Of a DNA stretch of 64,000 nucleotides, positions 1-11,511 are shown one piece after another. Source of the DNA: Actinomucor elegans (lineage: Eukaryota; Mucoromycota; Mucoromycetes; Mucorales; Mucoraceae); assembly GCA_026027325.1 (NCBI GenBank), contig JAMSLZ010000001.1:4836001-4900000 (forward strand), read 5' to 3'. Under the pieces are notes generated by a model. The model had not been told where the DNA came from, made no database searches, and saw only the letters and a program-made list of their open reading frames with translations. The stretch's first letter is position 1; each line of letters opens with the position of its first letter. Position numbers and translations under genes: made by a program.

Positions 1-262
1 TTAATTCAGACAGCATTTATTATTCTAAACAAGATATAGCATACCAAAATCATCATGTAAGCGCCTATTATTAAATACTTTTCATTTTAAAGACTGTATA
101 AATTTATATGTAACCCTTTAACATTCAAATTAACATCATCAGCTTAGCTTTTTCATTTTAAACTCCTATTAGCCTGATTTTAAAATATTGGCCAATGAAT
201 GTTTAATACTTGTGTAGTTAGCATAATCATTTTTTACCAGCTTTCTCTTTTATCAATAATAT

Positions 263-763
263 ATGGTAATTGAAACCTAATGTAAAGAACCAATTACCTG
301 GAAACAAGCTTATAACACATTTCATAGGCGACCGAAAGTAGATCAGGCTTATTAAGCCCAGAAAATACACTTTCTGTTGACGATTTAGAATCAGGAACCA
401 GAAATAGTGGGGCTATTCGCGGTTATTTGCATCAATCTAGGTAATGTGCATTAACAGAATGTAGGCATTATTAGAAAGCTTCTCTAACAAAAAGTCTTTT
501 CCAGTCATCCTATAGCAGCATTTTTCTTCTTGGCCTTTAAAGTTGGTGCTATCTTGACTTATTTGCTTGGGTCTTTCATCTCTAAAAATTTTACGCTTAT
601 ATTTGTTCTCTCCATATTGCAGCTGGCATTTGATTTCTGGACGACCAAGAATGTTTCGGGTCGGTTATTGGTTGGTTTGCGTTGGTGGAATGAGATCCAA
701 CCTGATGGATCCAACAAGTGGGTATTTGAAAGTGCTCATGTAAGCTTCTTCCTATGCAATAAC

Positions 764-804
<41 letters not shown>

Positions 805-1141
805 AATTGCAATATCTATATAGCCAAATCGTAAGGCAAATAGCGCTGATTCTCAATTGTTTTGGACTGTTCTCTATGGCACACCTTTAATATGGGGAAT
901 CCTCGCGTTTTCTTGTATTATCACTTTGAAGGTGTCTTGGCTGATAATTGTTGTGATTGCAATTTCTATGAGTATTGCTAATGTTTATGGATATACCCAA
1001 TGTGACAAAGATGCTAAACAAAAGTGGGCCACAACAATGGCTGCACAATCAGCCCTGGGATCTTTGGGTAGTGGAGCAACGGGATTATTGAGTAAAGCTG
1101 TTTCTTCGGGTATAGGAAGTCTCTTCAGTTCTCGTCAATAG
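263..1141 (+). CDS. TVP23: TVP23-family Golgi membrane protein
   Basis: Predicted exons are 263-265, 328-440, 505-739 and 824-1141, giving about 222 aa. The conserved core runs through HPIAAFFFLAFKVGAI, then VLSILQLAFDFWTTKNVSGR and LVGLRWWNE, with four hydrophobic segments. This is the TVP23 (DUF846) family, late-Golgi vesicle proteins linked in yeast to retrograde traffic to the Golgi. Length is close to yeast Tvp23 (about 200 aa). The start is the weak point: frame and an upstream stop require an acceptor at 327, and the only sensible start is an ATG directly abutting a GT donor, so the first coding exon would be just the start codon (protein begins MATESRS). Intron 3 (740-823) contains a run of 35 T. 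Exons 3 and 4 are secure; exon 1 is an inference. Confidence 0.85.
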
Positions 1142-3340
1142 ATATTCCACTCTTATTATCAAGCTTAAAAATAGCTAATTAGTTTCTTAGAAATATAATA
1201 TTTTCTAGAACTATTATCGTACTCCAAATGGGTTTTCAAGCTGTATACTGTAAAACAGATCATTCGGCTGCGATTATAATAAAGCATCTCTACTTATCAG
1301 CCTTTAGTACAGCAAACTAGTATGATGAACCATTTTAAGATAGATTGTTCTTCAGTAATATTTAGAAAATCAATCGGTGGTGTAAGCTTTTTTTTGGTCT
1401 GGCCATAGCTAGCGAATTGATTGACTCAGTACTCATTCTTTTTCACTCTTTAATTGATTTCTTCTGTTTTTGTATAGCTTTTGCTAGTATTAATATTTTT
1501 AATGTATGGGTTTTCTAGACCATAATTCAATCAACCCTCAATTGTAAAGGACGATTAAAAGTGCTTATGATTTATCTGATTCCTGTGTTAAGTCTAAATT
1601 TGGTCTCGGGTGATATCAAATGCCATGTACTCTCTCCAAAAAAAGCACCAATATATTGTTGAAACTGTATGAAATAAAACTGGATTATGTACTATGTTTT
1701 TCAAAGTGCTTTTAATGCAGTAAAAATAATGCAAAGGTTCAACTGGATGATTTAAATAAATAATTACGCTCACAAAAGCGAAAAATAAAATTACTTGAAA
1801 TTTGAATTTGTTTATCATAATAAACGGTTGACGATAAACGTAAATAACAAAGTTTATATAGGATTGAATAGTGCATCGAATAATGTAAAGATGGCTTGGT
1901 GTTTCCTAAAATTTATTGAGTGGCCTTGGATAAAAGGTGAATTACTGAGTCTACTACAAGTGGAGTCTTAATTCGAATATTGTATATATATATAATAAAC
2001 TTCACAATAAATATGTCTGCACACTGTCAAATGTGTTGATTTTATGCAATCATTGACAACGCCTACAAAAAGTTTTTATATCCATCAGCTTGCTTGGTGC
2101 AATTAAGCGTACATTCAAAGCATATCTATGAGTAACATTACTACTCGAGCTTAAACCATCCCCTAACCTGTCCTCATATTATATATGACATGTAAGGCCA
2201 TAGAAGTAAAACGGATGCTTTTTATCATAGTATGCATACATACTATAATACGTAGTAATTACATATTAATACATGCAATACCATAGGAGGAGATATAACA
2301 AATGCCGCCTCTAGTAACTACGTTTATCACTTGTTCAGAATAAATTATGTATAGCATTTTCCAAGATTATTATTTTATCAAAGTATTAAAAGTACATTAT
2401 AGTTTAGTGAAGGACTGTAAAACGCATTGAATTTCACAGAGTCTAGTAGATATAATGGATCGATCTCTCGATTGACCTCAGTTTAGTATCGCATCTGACA
2501 AACAATATGTACGCAGAACCATCTCCTACGCCTATAATAAGCTTGATTTATCTACAGTAAGAGTAGTATATTACACATTGCCAATAATTAGTTGTAAATG
2601 ACATATAATTTTACGTATATAGAGGTGTCTAACTGTTGGCCTCAAACTTTCGTAGCTTTCCCAAGCAACACTCAAGATCAATTTGGCTTACTAGACTCAA
2701 AATTTTCTTTTCGTTGTGTCCGTATTAAAACTGTATACCAAAAGTGCCCAACTTGCTTGATCCAGTAGTAACGTATAAATATTTTCTTATCCATGCTATT
2801 TCATTTAAAATGATGGCATTTAATCGAGGATAACCGCTACACTGAAGCAAACACTGTGATGAAATACGTACATAATACTCTGTACGTATATATTTAAAAT
2901 GATTATTCAATCGCTTAAAACAATAAACCAATAATACAGGAGACATATATATATACTCAACCCTTTGGAATGCTAATATTAAGACATCGTTTCTTTTGAA
3001 AGTATAAATACAGGAGATACAAGCTAACTAGATAATAGCTAGACTAAAATTTGGGATAAAAAGTAAAACGAAGTTCTAATCGACTCTCTACCTGCTTTTT
3101 ATATCAATTTTTGCTGCAAGCACTCTTAACTCAATATTTTTGACAAAATCAAGGGTCAACTGAAGCATCTTGACCAAATATCGGAGAGTTACGTGATAAT
3201 AGTAGTAGCGTTGGATTTACTACGTTCACTATTGATTTTCGTTAAAAATAACGAGTTTACATATAAATGGTTTTTACTTGCTATTACTGCCTTTCCTTGC
3301 TTCTTTTCTAGTCCACACAGCAGAAGGCACAGCGAATAAA
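1142..3340. other. Intergenic desert with one dispersed-repeat copy
   Basis: No coding pattern seen; open frames here are short and AT-driven. It holds one copy of the dispersed repeat at about 2461-2520 (minus orientation). Confidence 0.6.
2461..2520 (-). repeat. Dispersed intergenic repeat, copy 1
   Basis: Read on the minus strand it carries TTCTG..CATAT, then GTCAGATGCGATACTAAACTG and GAGGTCAATCGAG. This matches the family consensus: CATTCTGAACATGG, a short variable gap, TAATCAAATGCGACATTTGG, then CCGAGATC(A)ACC. The family is unidentified; copies are listed separately below. Confidence 0.6.
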
Positions 3341-4481
3341 ATGCAAATTTTGCCTGTGATAGTTTTATTTTGCTATTTAGTACATCAGATTTTAGCCGAA
3401 TGCAATGGTGGACCCAGCTTATGTAGTAAATCCTACAGCGATATTACACAACTGGTCACCCACGATTCATATGCATTGTCTCCCAACATTGCAGCAACTC
3501 AAGACTACAACATCCTTGATCAACTCAACGACGGCGTTCGGGGAATTAAGCTCTCTGCCGTCCCTTCCATGCAGGATCCCGCAAAGATGCACATTTGCCA
3601 CGGTTTCTGCGCTGTACTTGATGCTGGACCCATTCAAAATACACTCAATAACATCACGCGGTGGCTCAAAGACAATCCAAAGGAAGTAGTAACCATCATG
3701 TGGAATAACCTAAAGAATTTTAAAGCAGATCAATTCGTAAAGGTCTATGAAACGAGCGAGATCATGCCGTTTGTATACATACACGACGATACAATGCCAT
3801 GGCCGACGCTGCAGGAAATGATTGATTCAGGAAAGCGTGTGGTTAACTTTATAGATGCTGAAGCGGATGAAGAACATGCACCTTGGTATGATCGATGTTA
3901 AATAAGAGTATATATATATGTGTGTGTGCGTATAGATCACTTATATAATGGATAGGTTAATGAATCAATTCACTCGCGTATTCGAAACACCATATGATAA
4001 CACGGATATTAATGCTTTCAATTGCAATGTAGATAGAATTGGTCATGATCTTGAGCCTAAGGATCTGATGTACGTGCTGAATCATTTCCTTTATGGTGTT
4101 ATAGAGATATCTTCATTCAAGGTTGAAATCCCCGTCCGAGAAAAGGCTCACCTCACTAACACACAGGCATCCCTGTCAAACCATATCAATCACTGTACAG
4201 AAACATTTGGAAAGAAGCCTGCTTTTATCGAGGTGGATTTCTACCATATCGGAGAAGCGTTGAGCGTCGTGGCGAGCATGAATGGTGTGATTGCGGCTCC
4301 AATGGCACCTAAAAACAAAGTTATTTTAGCTGATGATAACCAAATGACGCTTAATAAGCATGATACATTATCGCTTATAGAACATGTTGTTATAGACAAT
4401 ACCTCGCTTGGTTATTCTTTGCGAGTAGTAAAAGCCTTTTACGTGTTGCTATTGATTGCTGGTGTACTGAATTGCTTATAG
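3341..4481 (+). CDS. Secreted PLC-like phosphodiesterase (PI-PLC X-type TIM barrel)
   Basis: Exons 3341-3885 and 3956-4481 give 356 aa. The chosen ATG opens a clean signal peptide (MQILPVIVLFCYLVHQILAE, mature from about residue 21). Upstream in-frame sequence lacks an ATG. Seen motifs are THDSYAL around residue 41, DGVRGIKL at 64-71, and HICHGFCAVLDAG at 84 onward, followed by a WLKDNPKEVVTI segment, as in the fungal PLC-like phosphodiesterase superfamily. The splice joins HAPW to LMNQFTRVFETPYD, restoring the family's DEFTYVWETPYD-like segment. A hydrophobic C-terminus (VLLLIAGVLNCL) suggests a GPI-anchor signal. His41 and His87 could be the catalytic pair, but substrate is unknown; these secreted fungal proteins often lack demonstrated phospholipase activity. 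Confidence 0.85.
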
Positions 4482-4749
4482 TAGAGAATAATGTAAAGGT
4501 CAAACTTTTTTTTTTCAAAAATATAGCATCATTAGTTTATTTAAAAATATTAATATAAAATTCCTCTATTATCTTTGTCTACAAAGTAAAGGACGTCAGA
4601 GATGGGGACAAAAAGGTGGGCATTGATTGGGGTTTGTAATGAACAGGATAGGGTAACGTTAAGAGAGGCAATATAATGAATAAATGAACATGTTTTGAGA
4701 GATTATTTGTACAAAAGAAAGGTTTGAAAGATGAAAATTTATACACTAT

Positions 4750-6922
4750 TTAAGCTTGAGCAACCTGTTGAGGCTTAAAGTTGATCATGTTGGGCACAGG
4801 ACGGTAAATATACTGTAATATTAAAAAAAAAAAAAAAAAAATGTTAGTAATCAAACCCCCCAAAAAAAACTATCAGTCTGCGCTTACATCACGGTAAAGT
4901 TCATCAATCTTCATACGAACTAAACATTTACCAGGCACCTTGTCATTTGCCATGAACATAGGCCACATAACATGTTCCTTGGGAATCAATTCATTCATAC
5001 GGTTACGAACGATTTCCCAGCCGATACCGTTGTAGTGAAGATCCAAGACACGAATCAAACGTTGGAATTGACAGTGGAAGAGAGTATGATACAAAAGCTT
5101 GGAGACTTCATCCAAAGTCTGGGCTTCAACACAACTATCGGGCATGATATCCAATTCGCAACCAGTAGATTTCTTGAGTGTCTCGTTATGAGCCTTAACG
5201 CCACCGAAATCACGGATAACGAAACCCTTCAACTGACCTGTCTTTCTATCAAATCTAGCCATCGTGTTTTGACCATGGGCTTCAAAAGCAACACCGTTCT
5301 CGAGACAAGGAGGCAAGAAGGCTCTCAAAGCCAAATCAACATATCTAAGTGAAACATTAATAACGGATATTGCACCACTATATATAGTTTACGTACCTTG
5401 TCAAGAACTCTACTCTCTTTTGCTCAGAATCCAAATCCCAAACATGAGTCACAAGGGTTTTGTCAGTATCAGGTCTTTGGATCTTTTCAACCAAAGCACC
5501 ACAAGGAACAAAGAGATCGTCTTTATATTCAGGACTATATTCAATAGCCTCACGAATAACACTGCTACAGTGTTTTGCGACATCAGTATCCTCGTGAGCG
5601 TAAGAGATAGTACCCAATTCACGTTCCACAACCAAGATATCACGATCATAGGTCAACTTAGGTACAACCTTGGAGAAACCAGGGCCAAAATAAGTAGTGA
5701 AAGGAGTGACGGTACGAAGAGCGGAAGAGATCTTTACACCGAGACACAACTTGACACTGTATCCAGGTAAGATATCAGGACGTGCAACTGAGCGGAGAGA
5801 AGCCAAGGCCTCAACGGGGATTTGGAATCCTTCAGGGAAGATATAAGCATCGTGGAACTTTTGTTCAATATTGGGTAATTGAAGTTCGTGGATTGCGATA
5901 AAAACATAGTCAGGATCATATTTACGACGCATCTCTTGGATATTGGCACCACCAGCTTCGAAAAGAGCATCAACGAGTTTCTTGGAGAGTTCCTCGTAGG
6001 TACCACGGACAGTGGCACTAGAACGAGGAATACCCACAAGACGAACCTTAGGATGATCCAAATCGTAAGATCCAGGCGATACAGGTTTCATAGGAGGATA
6101 ACTCTTACGAGCTTTATGCATCTGTCAAAAAAAAAGTTATCATTAGTTTAAAAAAGTTCGAAAAAAAAAACCAAAAAAACCAAAAAAAAATTGACTTACA
6201 GGATGAGTGGCGTGACCTTCAACTACAGATTGCTCCCAAGCAATAGTAGAAGAGTGCAATCCAGGCAAACTCTTGGGGTTATCGTAAGTGTATTCTAATG
6301 AAATAATAGCGTTAGTTTCATCCAATGAAAAAAAAGCCCCCCCGGGCGTTAATCTGAAACCGCACTTACTTTGGAAAAGAATGGAAGATCCAAGCTCTTG
6401 ACCAATTTGCTCCTTCAACTTTCCATTGACTTGTCTATCGGTGGCGAAACGATCCCACATTTGCACAGCATCATAGCCATCGACCAAGTTGAATGCAGCC
6501 TTTTGAGAGAGGACAGATTCGAGTGTTTGCTTGGCATGTTCAGTAGCAGGATTGACCTTGACGTCAACGGTGTTGACAGAGTAAATATGAGATTGCATAT
6601 CGAGGTTATCGACAAGGTCAATACGAGGACAGACAATACCATTCCATTTAGCACAAGCAGAGTTGTCGATGATAGGAAGACCGCGAAGAGGAACAACAGC
6701 CAAGATGGAGTCCAGAGTGACTTGAACGGGTACTTCTTGTTCGTTCTTGACAGGACGAAGAAGCAAACAAAGACCAATAAAGTTGCCGTGTTCTTGAATA
6801 GCAGAAGGGACAAAGTAAACTGGAACCAAAGACTCACTTGTCAAACAAGCAACGAGACGAGATGTAGTAGCAAAGCTAGCGTAGTGTTCGTTTTTATTGT
6901 AATCACTTGAAGGAACAGGCAT
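4750..6922 (-). CDS. rfs: NRPS-independent siderophore synthetase (IucA/IucC family, rhizoferrin-type)
   Basis: Exons in coding order are 6922-6370, 6294-6200, 6121-5397, 5344-4888 and 4812-4750, giving 630 aa. All phases close, and the last small exon encodes the end ...YIYRPVPNMINFKPQQVAQA. IucA/IucC (NIS) synthetases adenylate a carboxylate such as citrate and condense it with an amine. The family signature GHxxHP is visible at residues 211-216 (EGHATHP, split by an intron), and the second ATP-site motif EAHGQN near residue 480. In Rhizopus a protein of this family makes rhizoferrin from citrate and diaminobutane; function here is inferred from family and lineage. No signal peptide, so cytosolic. 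It stands alone, with 3.4 kb of non-coding DNA upstream that contains GATA-type iron-repressor sites (see separate entries). Convergent with the PLC-like gene, 268 bp away. Confidence 0.92.
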
Positions 6923-7080
6923 AATGGTTAAGTTTGGAGAAAGTAAAAGAGTTAGTATTAAAAAGAAAAAGAAAAAACCTTTTTGCTTTTATAGTGAGTC
7001 TTAAAAAGACCGGCCATTCAAAAAGAAATGCGACCAGACCATTTGCTAGCACTAGATGATATAAACAGTAAAAAGCACTC

Positions 7081-7089
7081 TTATCAGAT
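7081..7089 (-). promoter_or_regulatory. GATA-type iron-repressor site, proximal
   Basis: The minus strand reads ATCTGATAA, an exact match to ATCWGATAA, the sequence bound by fungal siderophore repressors (SreA/Urbs1/Fep1 class GATA factors). It is 159 bp upstream of the siderophore synthetase start and in the same orientation. Binding is an inference. Confidence 0.55.
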
Positions 7090-7324
7090 CGTTTTGTATT
7101 AAAATTTTTGTTTTCCAGCATGCATATGTGTAACAAAGCCTACGAACCTAAGATATTTTATAGGATTAGTAATATTATAGTATATCGTTTTTTTTTTAAC
7201 AGTAAAAGATTAAATGATCGAAAATATTAAATGAAAATGCTGTGGAAAGGTCATGGTCTTACAATCAAGATGCTGGTTTCATCTCTTTTTTTTTTCGCTT
7301 TTAAGGTTACGATAGGAAGTTCCA

Positions 7325-7333
7325 TCAGATAAT
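7325..7333 (+). promoter_or_regulatory. GATA-type iron-repressor site, second
   Basis: Exact ATCAGATAA, about 403 bp upstream of the synthetase start, opposite orientation to the proximal site. Confidence 0.45.
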
Positions 7334-8101
7334 TTAGATTAAGATCCCGTATTTTTGTGTAAAGAAGTATACAAGATCAGATTATAGAGCATTACGATTC
7401 TCAACTAGTAGTAAACTAACTAGTCATTTGGTGGAACATTTCTTAATTGGAAAAACTGGAAATGAACTGAGAGGGAGTACGTGTATTCATTGTGTATTTT
7501 GTACGCGCAATGTTTTACATGGGTCGTATGCATTTTGTGTTCCTTTGATGTGGATTTAAGTTAGATCTCCATCTTTAGTTTTTATATACTATTGGTTTTG
7601 ACTAAAGTATTTACGTAGAAAGGAACCAAGAGATCGTTCTATTCTTAAATGAAAAAATGATCGACGCGTCGTGCTTTGATATTCTTACTAATGTAAGGAA
7701 ATAGAGATGGGGCCTACCCTGTCTCTCCCTTCGCTCACATGTAAAAGGCATTTAAATTATTTTAAAATACGATTACCACAAGGAAGAAAGGGAGATGGGG
7801 TAGTACATGTTGAGTTACCCATTTTTCAAGTGCTCAGTGTAATCTTTTCTTTTTGGGACAATACCAAAGCAATAAATAAAAATACAATGGTAATTATTTG
7901 CAATTCTTTAGGGATTTGCGTCAACGTACAAGTGAAAAACGTGGTAGAATAATACTAAAATAGGTATTTAGTTTCTAAGGTATTACATGAAATATACACT
8001 AGCGGTTATAACCGAAGGAGTTTTTTGATTATAAATCCACATCTAATCATTTCATCCCAAATATTAAATCTGTATAACCACAACAATCGTTTTTTTTTTA
8101 G

Positions 8102-8110
8102 ATCAGATAA
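8102..8110 (+). promoter_or_regulatory. GATA-type site, distal
   Basis: Exact ATCAGATAA, about 1.2 kb upstream of the synthetase. It abuts the 5S-like debris, so it may be coincidental. Confidence 0.25.
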
Positions 8111-8112
8111 TA

Positions 8113-8206
8113 ACCAGTACTTGGGTTTATGCGTGACTGCCTTATAGGAAGTATTGGATTATTCAATCCCGGGATGATATCTCCCCATGATAACACAAAG
8201 CCATTT
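8113..8206 (+). pseudogene. Possible decayed 5S rRNA fragments
   Basis: 8113-8158 resembles the 3' half of a fungal 5S rRNA: AGTACTTGG, then GTGACTGCCT, then GGAAGT in the right order and spacing. 8164-8206 resembles the central part: ATCCCG, GATATCTCCC, then a TAACACA stretch. The order is 3' part then 5' part, as if from two tandem degraded copies. Neither half could fold as a functional 5S. Similarity judged by eye only. Confidence 0.3.
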
Positions 8207-8423
8207 CATGACCAGAATCCTTGATCGGTATTTTGGAGGCTTTACCTGACGGAGCAGTTAACCCCGGTCAATCTAATATTATGTTTAGCCGAGATGAACG
8301 GTGAGATCTACAGATAATGAGCGTAAAAACAGAAAATACATAAATTTTGCTAATTATTATACAATTGTTATTATATTCATAATTGCATTTCAAATAAATT
8401 GAAAGCTGATCAGATGTAGCCTG

Positions 8424-8477
8424 CCATTCTGAACATGAGCTACTAATTATATCTGACATTTGGCATAGATCGGTTGA
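8424..8477 (+). repeat. Dispersed intergenic repeat, copy 2
   Basis: Shows CATTCTGAACATG, CTAATTATATCTGACATTTGGC and AGATCGGTTGAG in family order. Confidence 0.6.
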
Positions 8478-8650
8478 GAAATCTACTAATGGCGTATGAA
8501 ATACATTAAAGTTATTAATCATTAACAAACATGGAGTATGCTAATTAAATAAAAATTATAGAGGATGCAATAGCTCATTCTTAATATATTCTACTTTTTC
8601 TGAAGTGACATTAAACCAGCATCCCCAGGCCCTAAAGGTTATTATATTTA

Positions 8651-9020
8651 GGGTGACACTATTTGGACTGCAAAATCTGATTAAGAGATTCCAACTAAAT
8701 CGGGTTTGAAAGATGCTGCCTACTATATTGACGAAATATAGATACTTGTAGACGTAAAAAAAAAATTAAGAACTTAACTTTTCCATGCAAAAAATATGCT
8801 CCAGCATTAAATAAGTAATTTTGAGTTCTTATCTATAATTCTAAATGACAACCATGATGAATTTCAGTGAAGGTCGCCGGTGATTTTATCTTTTTAACAT
8901 TTGAATTTAACAAGACTCGACTTTTTATCTTATTTTGCTGTCTTCTTACGTTAAATTGTAGAACTATACCTATTTATATCCCAAACCGAATGATTTGGCC
9001 ATAAAAAGGCTGAATTCTTA

Positions 9021-9065
<45 letters not shown>

Positions 9066-9168
9066 GTCTGCAAGTATTACATTTCGTCAATATAGTAGGC
9101 AGCATCATTCAAACCCGATTTAGTTAGAATCCCTTAATCAGATTTTGCAGTCCAGTTAGCGCCACCTT
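8651..9168. mobile_element. Inverted-repeat MITE-like element
   Basis: Two arms of about 110 bp (8651-8765 and 9055-9168) are near-perfect reverse complements, about 90% identical by eye. Shared blocks include GGACTGCAAAATCTGATTAAG-like outer sequence, AACTAAATCGGGTTTGAA and GATGCTGCCTACTATATTG. The arms end inward in A10 (left) and T39 (right). The outer ends GGGTGACACTA / AGGTGGCGCTA are flanked by TA on both sides, fitting a Tc1/mariner-type TA target duplication. The interior of about 260 bp has no ORF, so it is non-autonomous. Superfamily is uncertain because the ends also contain CACTA / CGCTA. Confidence 0.7.
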
Positions 9169-9257
9169 TATATTTAATATACAGAAACGGTGTGAATATC
9201 AAATATACTATACGCTTAATATATTTATTAAACAATGCCTCCAATATACGCAGTATA

Positions 9258-9311
9258 TCATTTCTAACAGGTAGCAGTCATTAGATGCGATATTAAACTG
9301 AAATCGATCAG
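9258..9311 (+). repeat. Dispersed intergenic repeat, copy 3 (diverged)
   Basis: CATTTCTAACAGG, TCATTAGATGCGATATT and GAAATCGATC follow the family order. It lies 90 bp outside the inverted-repeat element. Confidence 0.4.
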
Positions 9312-10293
9312 TATACAGGAGATAAAATGATCCGGTTTCCGAAAAGTTCCTGAGTATATCCTTAGGCCCAAAGTTTCAAACAACTTTTTTTCGTGGGGCT
9401 TGAAGGCAATAGTCTATAGTAAAAGTGAATACAATATACATAATAGTATTCAAATATAGTTTTTTCTATCGTTAAATTATACATAATGGTTAAATTTCTG
9501 ATATAGTTGATAAATCATCTTTTAGCAAAGATAACTTGAAAAGTCAACGGATACAAAAAATTCTAATTACAAGCTTTGAAGCAAAACCTTAAGTATGAAT
9601 GAACATTATTAACATCATGCTTATACATCGACCATTTGTATATGCAAACGTCGGTTTAAAGGATACTGAGAAATCACTCCAGTTTTAAGAATTTCAGAAG
9701 TGATTTTTAAATTACAGCAACCAATCAATGGTCGTGTACTGCTTAATCCGTGATTGGATGATAGTATTTTAAAACAATTATGCGCATGTAATGTCTCAGG
9801 GTCAAAAACCATTCACCATGCACTTTCGTCCTATTTTTGGTTAATAAAAGAGTCGCAGTTATCATCGTGCCGTATTAACGAAGATTATAAAGCAGTTAAT
9901 TTTTGAATAGAATATTGTAAATATAAAGAAATTTTTGCACTATAAATAAGTCGATATCAAGATTCATTTCCAGAATCCTAAACTTTTTTTTCGACAATAA
10001 TCTCGTTTTGTATACGATACACAAATAAAGAATTTTACTGTTTGACGCATTGTGCGCGACAATAGCAGCTTTTTAATCCGATTTTTAAGGGCAGCTGTGA
10101 TTGGTCGACCATTAAATAATAGACTGGGTTTCATTATGCAAGCTATTCTATTGGATAACGGTAAATAAACAGTTGAAAATAGCATCATCGCCTAGATAGG
10201 GTGCATTCAGGGATTGAAAAGCAGTCCTGCTCTAATCCAAAGCAAAGACATCCTGAAAAAAAAAACTATTATACATATAATTTCAGCATTAAA

Positions 10294-11305
10294 ATGTCCT
10301 TAGAGGAAGACAATGGCTTATTCGGTTTTGACTTTGACGATGAAGACTTTGTTACAAAAGAAAAAGAAAAAGTCAGTATAGCTCAAGTGGAATATGAGGC
10401 TAAAGTGGAAACAGACGGGGTAATCCATTTTGACGGGCAATTAGATTTGACAGGCATTGACATTTGTACTCTAGTGGTTTCATGAACATGAAAAGACGTT
10501 AGAACAACTTATGTTGGAACAGCATGGACCTAATCAAGTCAGGAGTGCTATAGAACATGATTACTTTTACAAACGCTATGACCGAGCTCTTACCAACTCG
10601 CTCGGATTTATTCGGATCGTCAAAACTAATCGCGAATGCAAAGTGAGTGGTACCAAAGAGATTACAGATATTGCTATGCACTGTGCAGCCAAACTTGGAA
10701 AATTGGATGTATTGGACGAACTATTAAATAACAAGTCTGTAAGTTGTATTATTGTTGATGGCAGATGAGATCAAAGGCTGATTTATTTGGGGTAGCACAC
10801 GCAAGATACAGGTCTTTATTTGCTGCGAGCGAAATTTTTTCCTTTGGTCGGCCGGTATACAGAAGCTATGGAAGCTTGCGTTACGTACCATCGAGAGAGA
10901 AAGTTGGATTATCGCGTTTGGGCCATGATGGCCGATATTTTTATGAAGTCAGCTTCCAGGAGTCCAATTGATTCCTCTAAGGAGATGCGCTATCATTTAG
11001 CTAATTTGTCCATGCAGCGCGCTATCCATATCATTACTACTAGTAGTTGGAGAAACAATATTGATTTTGTCAAAGCTCGATTTGATAAAGATCTGAATGG
11101 ATTAAAAGATCGATTGCAAGAAACAGTCAATCTAGGAGGAGACGCAGATAAGTTTGCTGCATGGATGCTGGCAGCTAGTCCTGATAAAAATCAAGTTGGA
11201 TTAAATGAATTCGCTTGGCAAGACATTGAATGGATTTATAAAGATTGGGTTTTGCGTCAAGATATTGAACTAGATAGCGATGTTAAAGCAGTCAAAGACT
11301 TGTAG
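10294..11305 (+). CDS. TPR-like protein, possibly C8orf76-related
   Basis: Exons 10294-10419, 10475-10738 and 10796-11305 give 299 aa; all junctions are phase 0 and the 55- and 57-bp introns have good consensus ends. The N-terminus is very acidic (FGFDFDDEDF). A WFHEHEK motif follows at about residue 43, then helix pairs resembling tetratricopeptide repeats (YKRYDRAL; AAKLGKLDVLDEL; LVGRYTEAMEACVTYHRER) and a helical C-terminal half. The layout, acidic N-terminus then W-F-x-E then TPR-like helices, recalls metazoan C8orf76, a protein of unknown role; this is a memory-based resemblance, not an alignment. No signal peptide or membrane segment. Exons 1 and 2 are in different frames, so the first intron is required. 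Confidence 0.8.
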
Positions 11306-11394
11306 ATACTCTTAGGCTCAATTTGTTTGAATGTAACAATAACAAACAATAAACAAGCCTAATGATGTACGCGTCTTATTTACCCTTGGTTTGC

Positions 11395-11430
<36 letters not shown>

Positions 11431-11511
11431 GAAGATAGACAACATATAGTATTTATTTGAAAAAAAAAAAAAGAATATAGAATAAAAAAGCCTTATGGTT
11501 TAGTATTGAAA

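Larger units (their letters stand above)
6923..10293. other. Long intergenic region upstream of the siderophore synthetase
   Basis: No gene supported. It contains three ATCWGATAA sites, 5S-like fragments, two dispersed-repeat copies and the inverted-repeat element at 8651-9168. Just upstream of the next gene, a CCAAT box lies in inverted form near 10098-10103 (GATTGGTCGACC). Confidence 0.6.

Noticed and set aside
7707..7952. 81-codon frame in the region upstream of the siderophore gene
   Set aside because: No recognisable features, AT-driven composition, no splice context.
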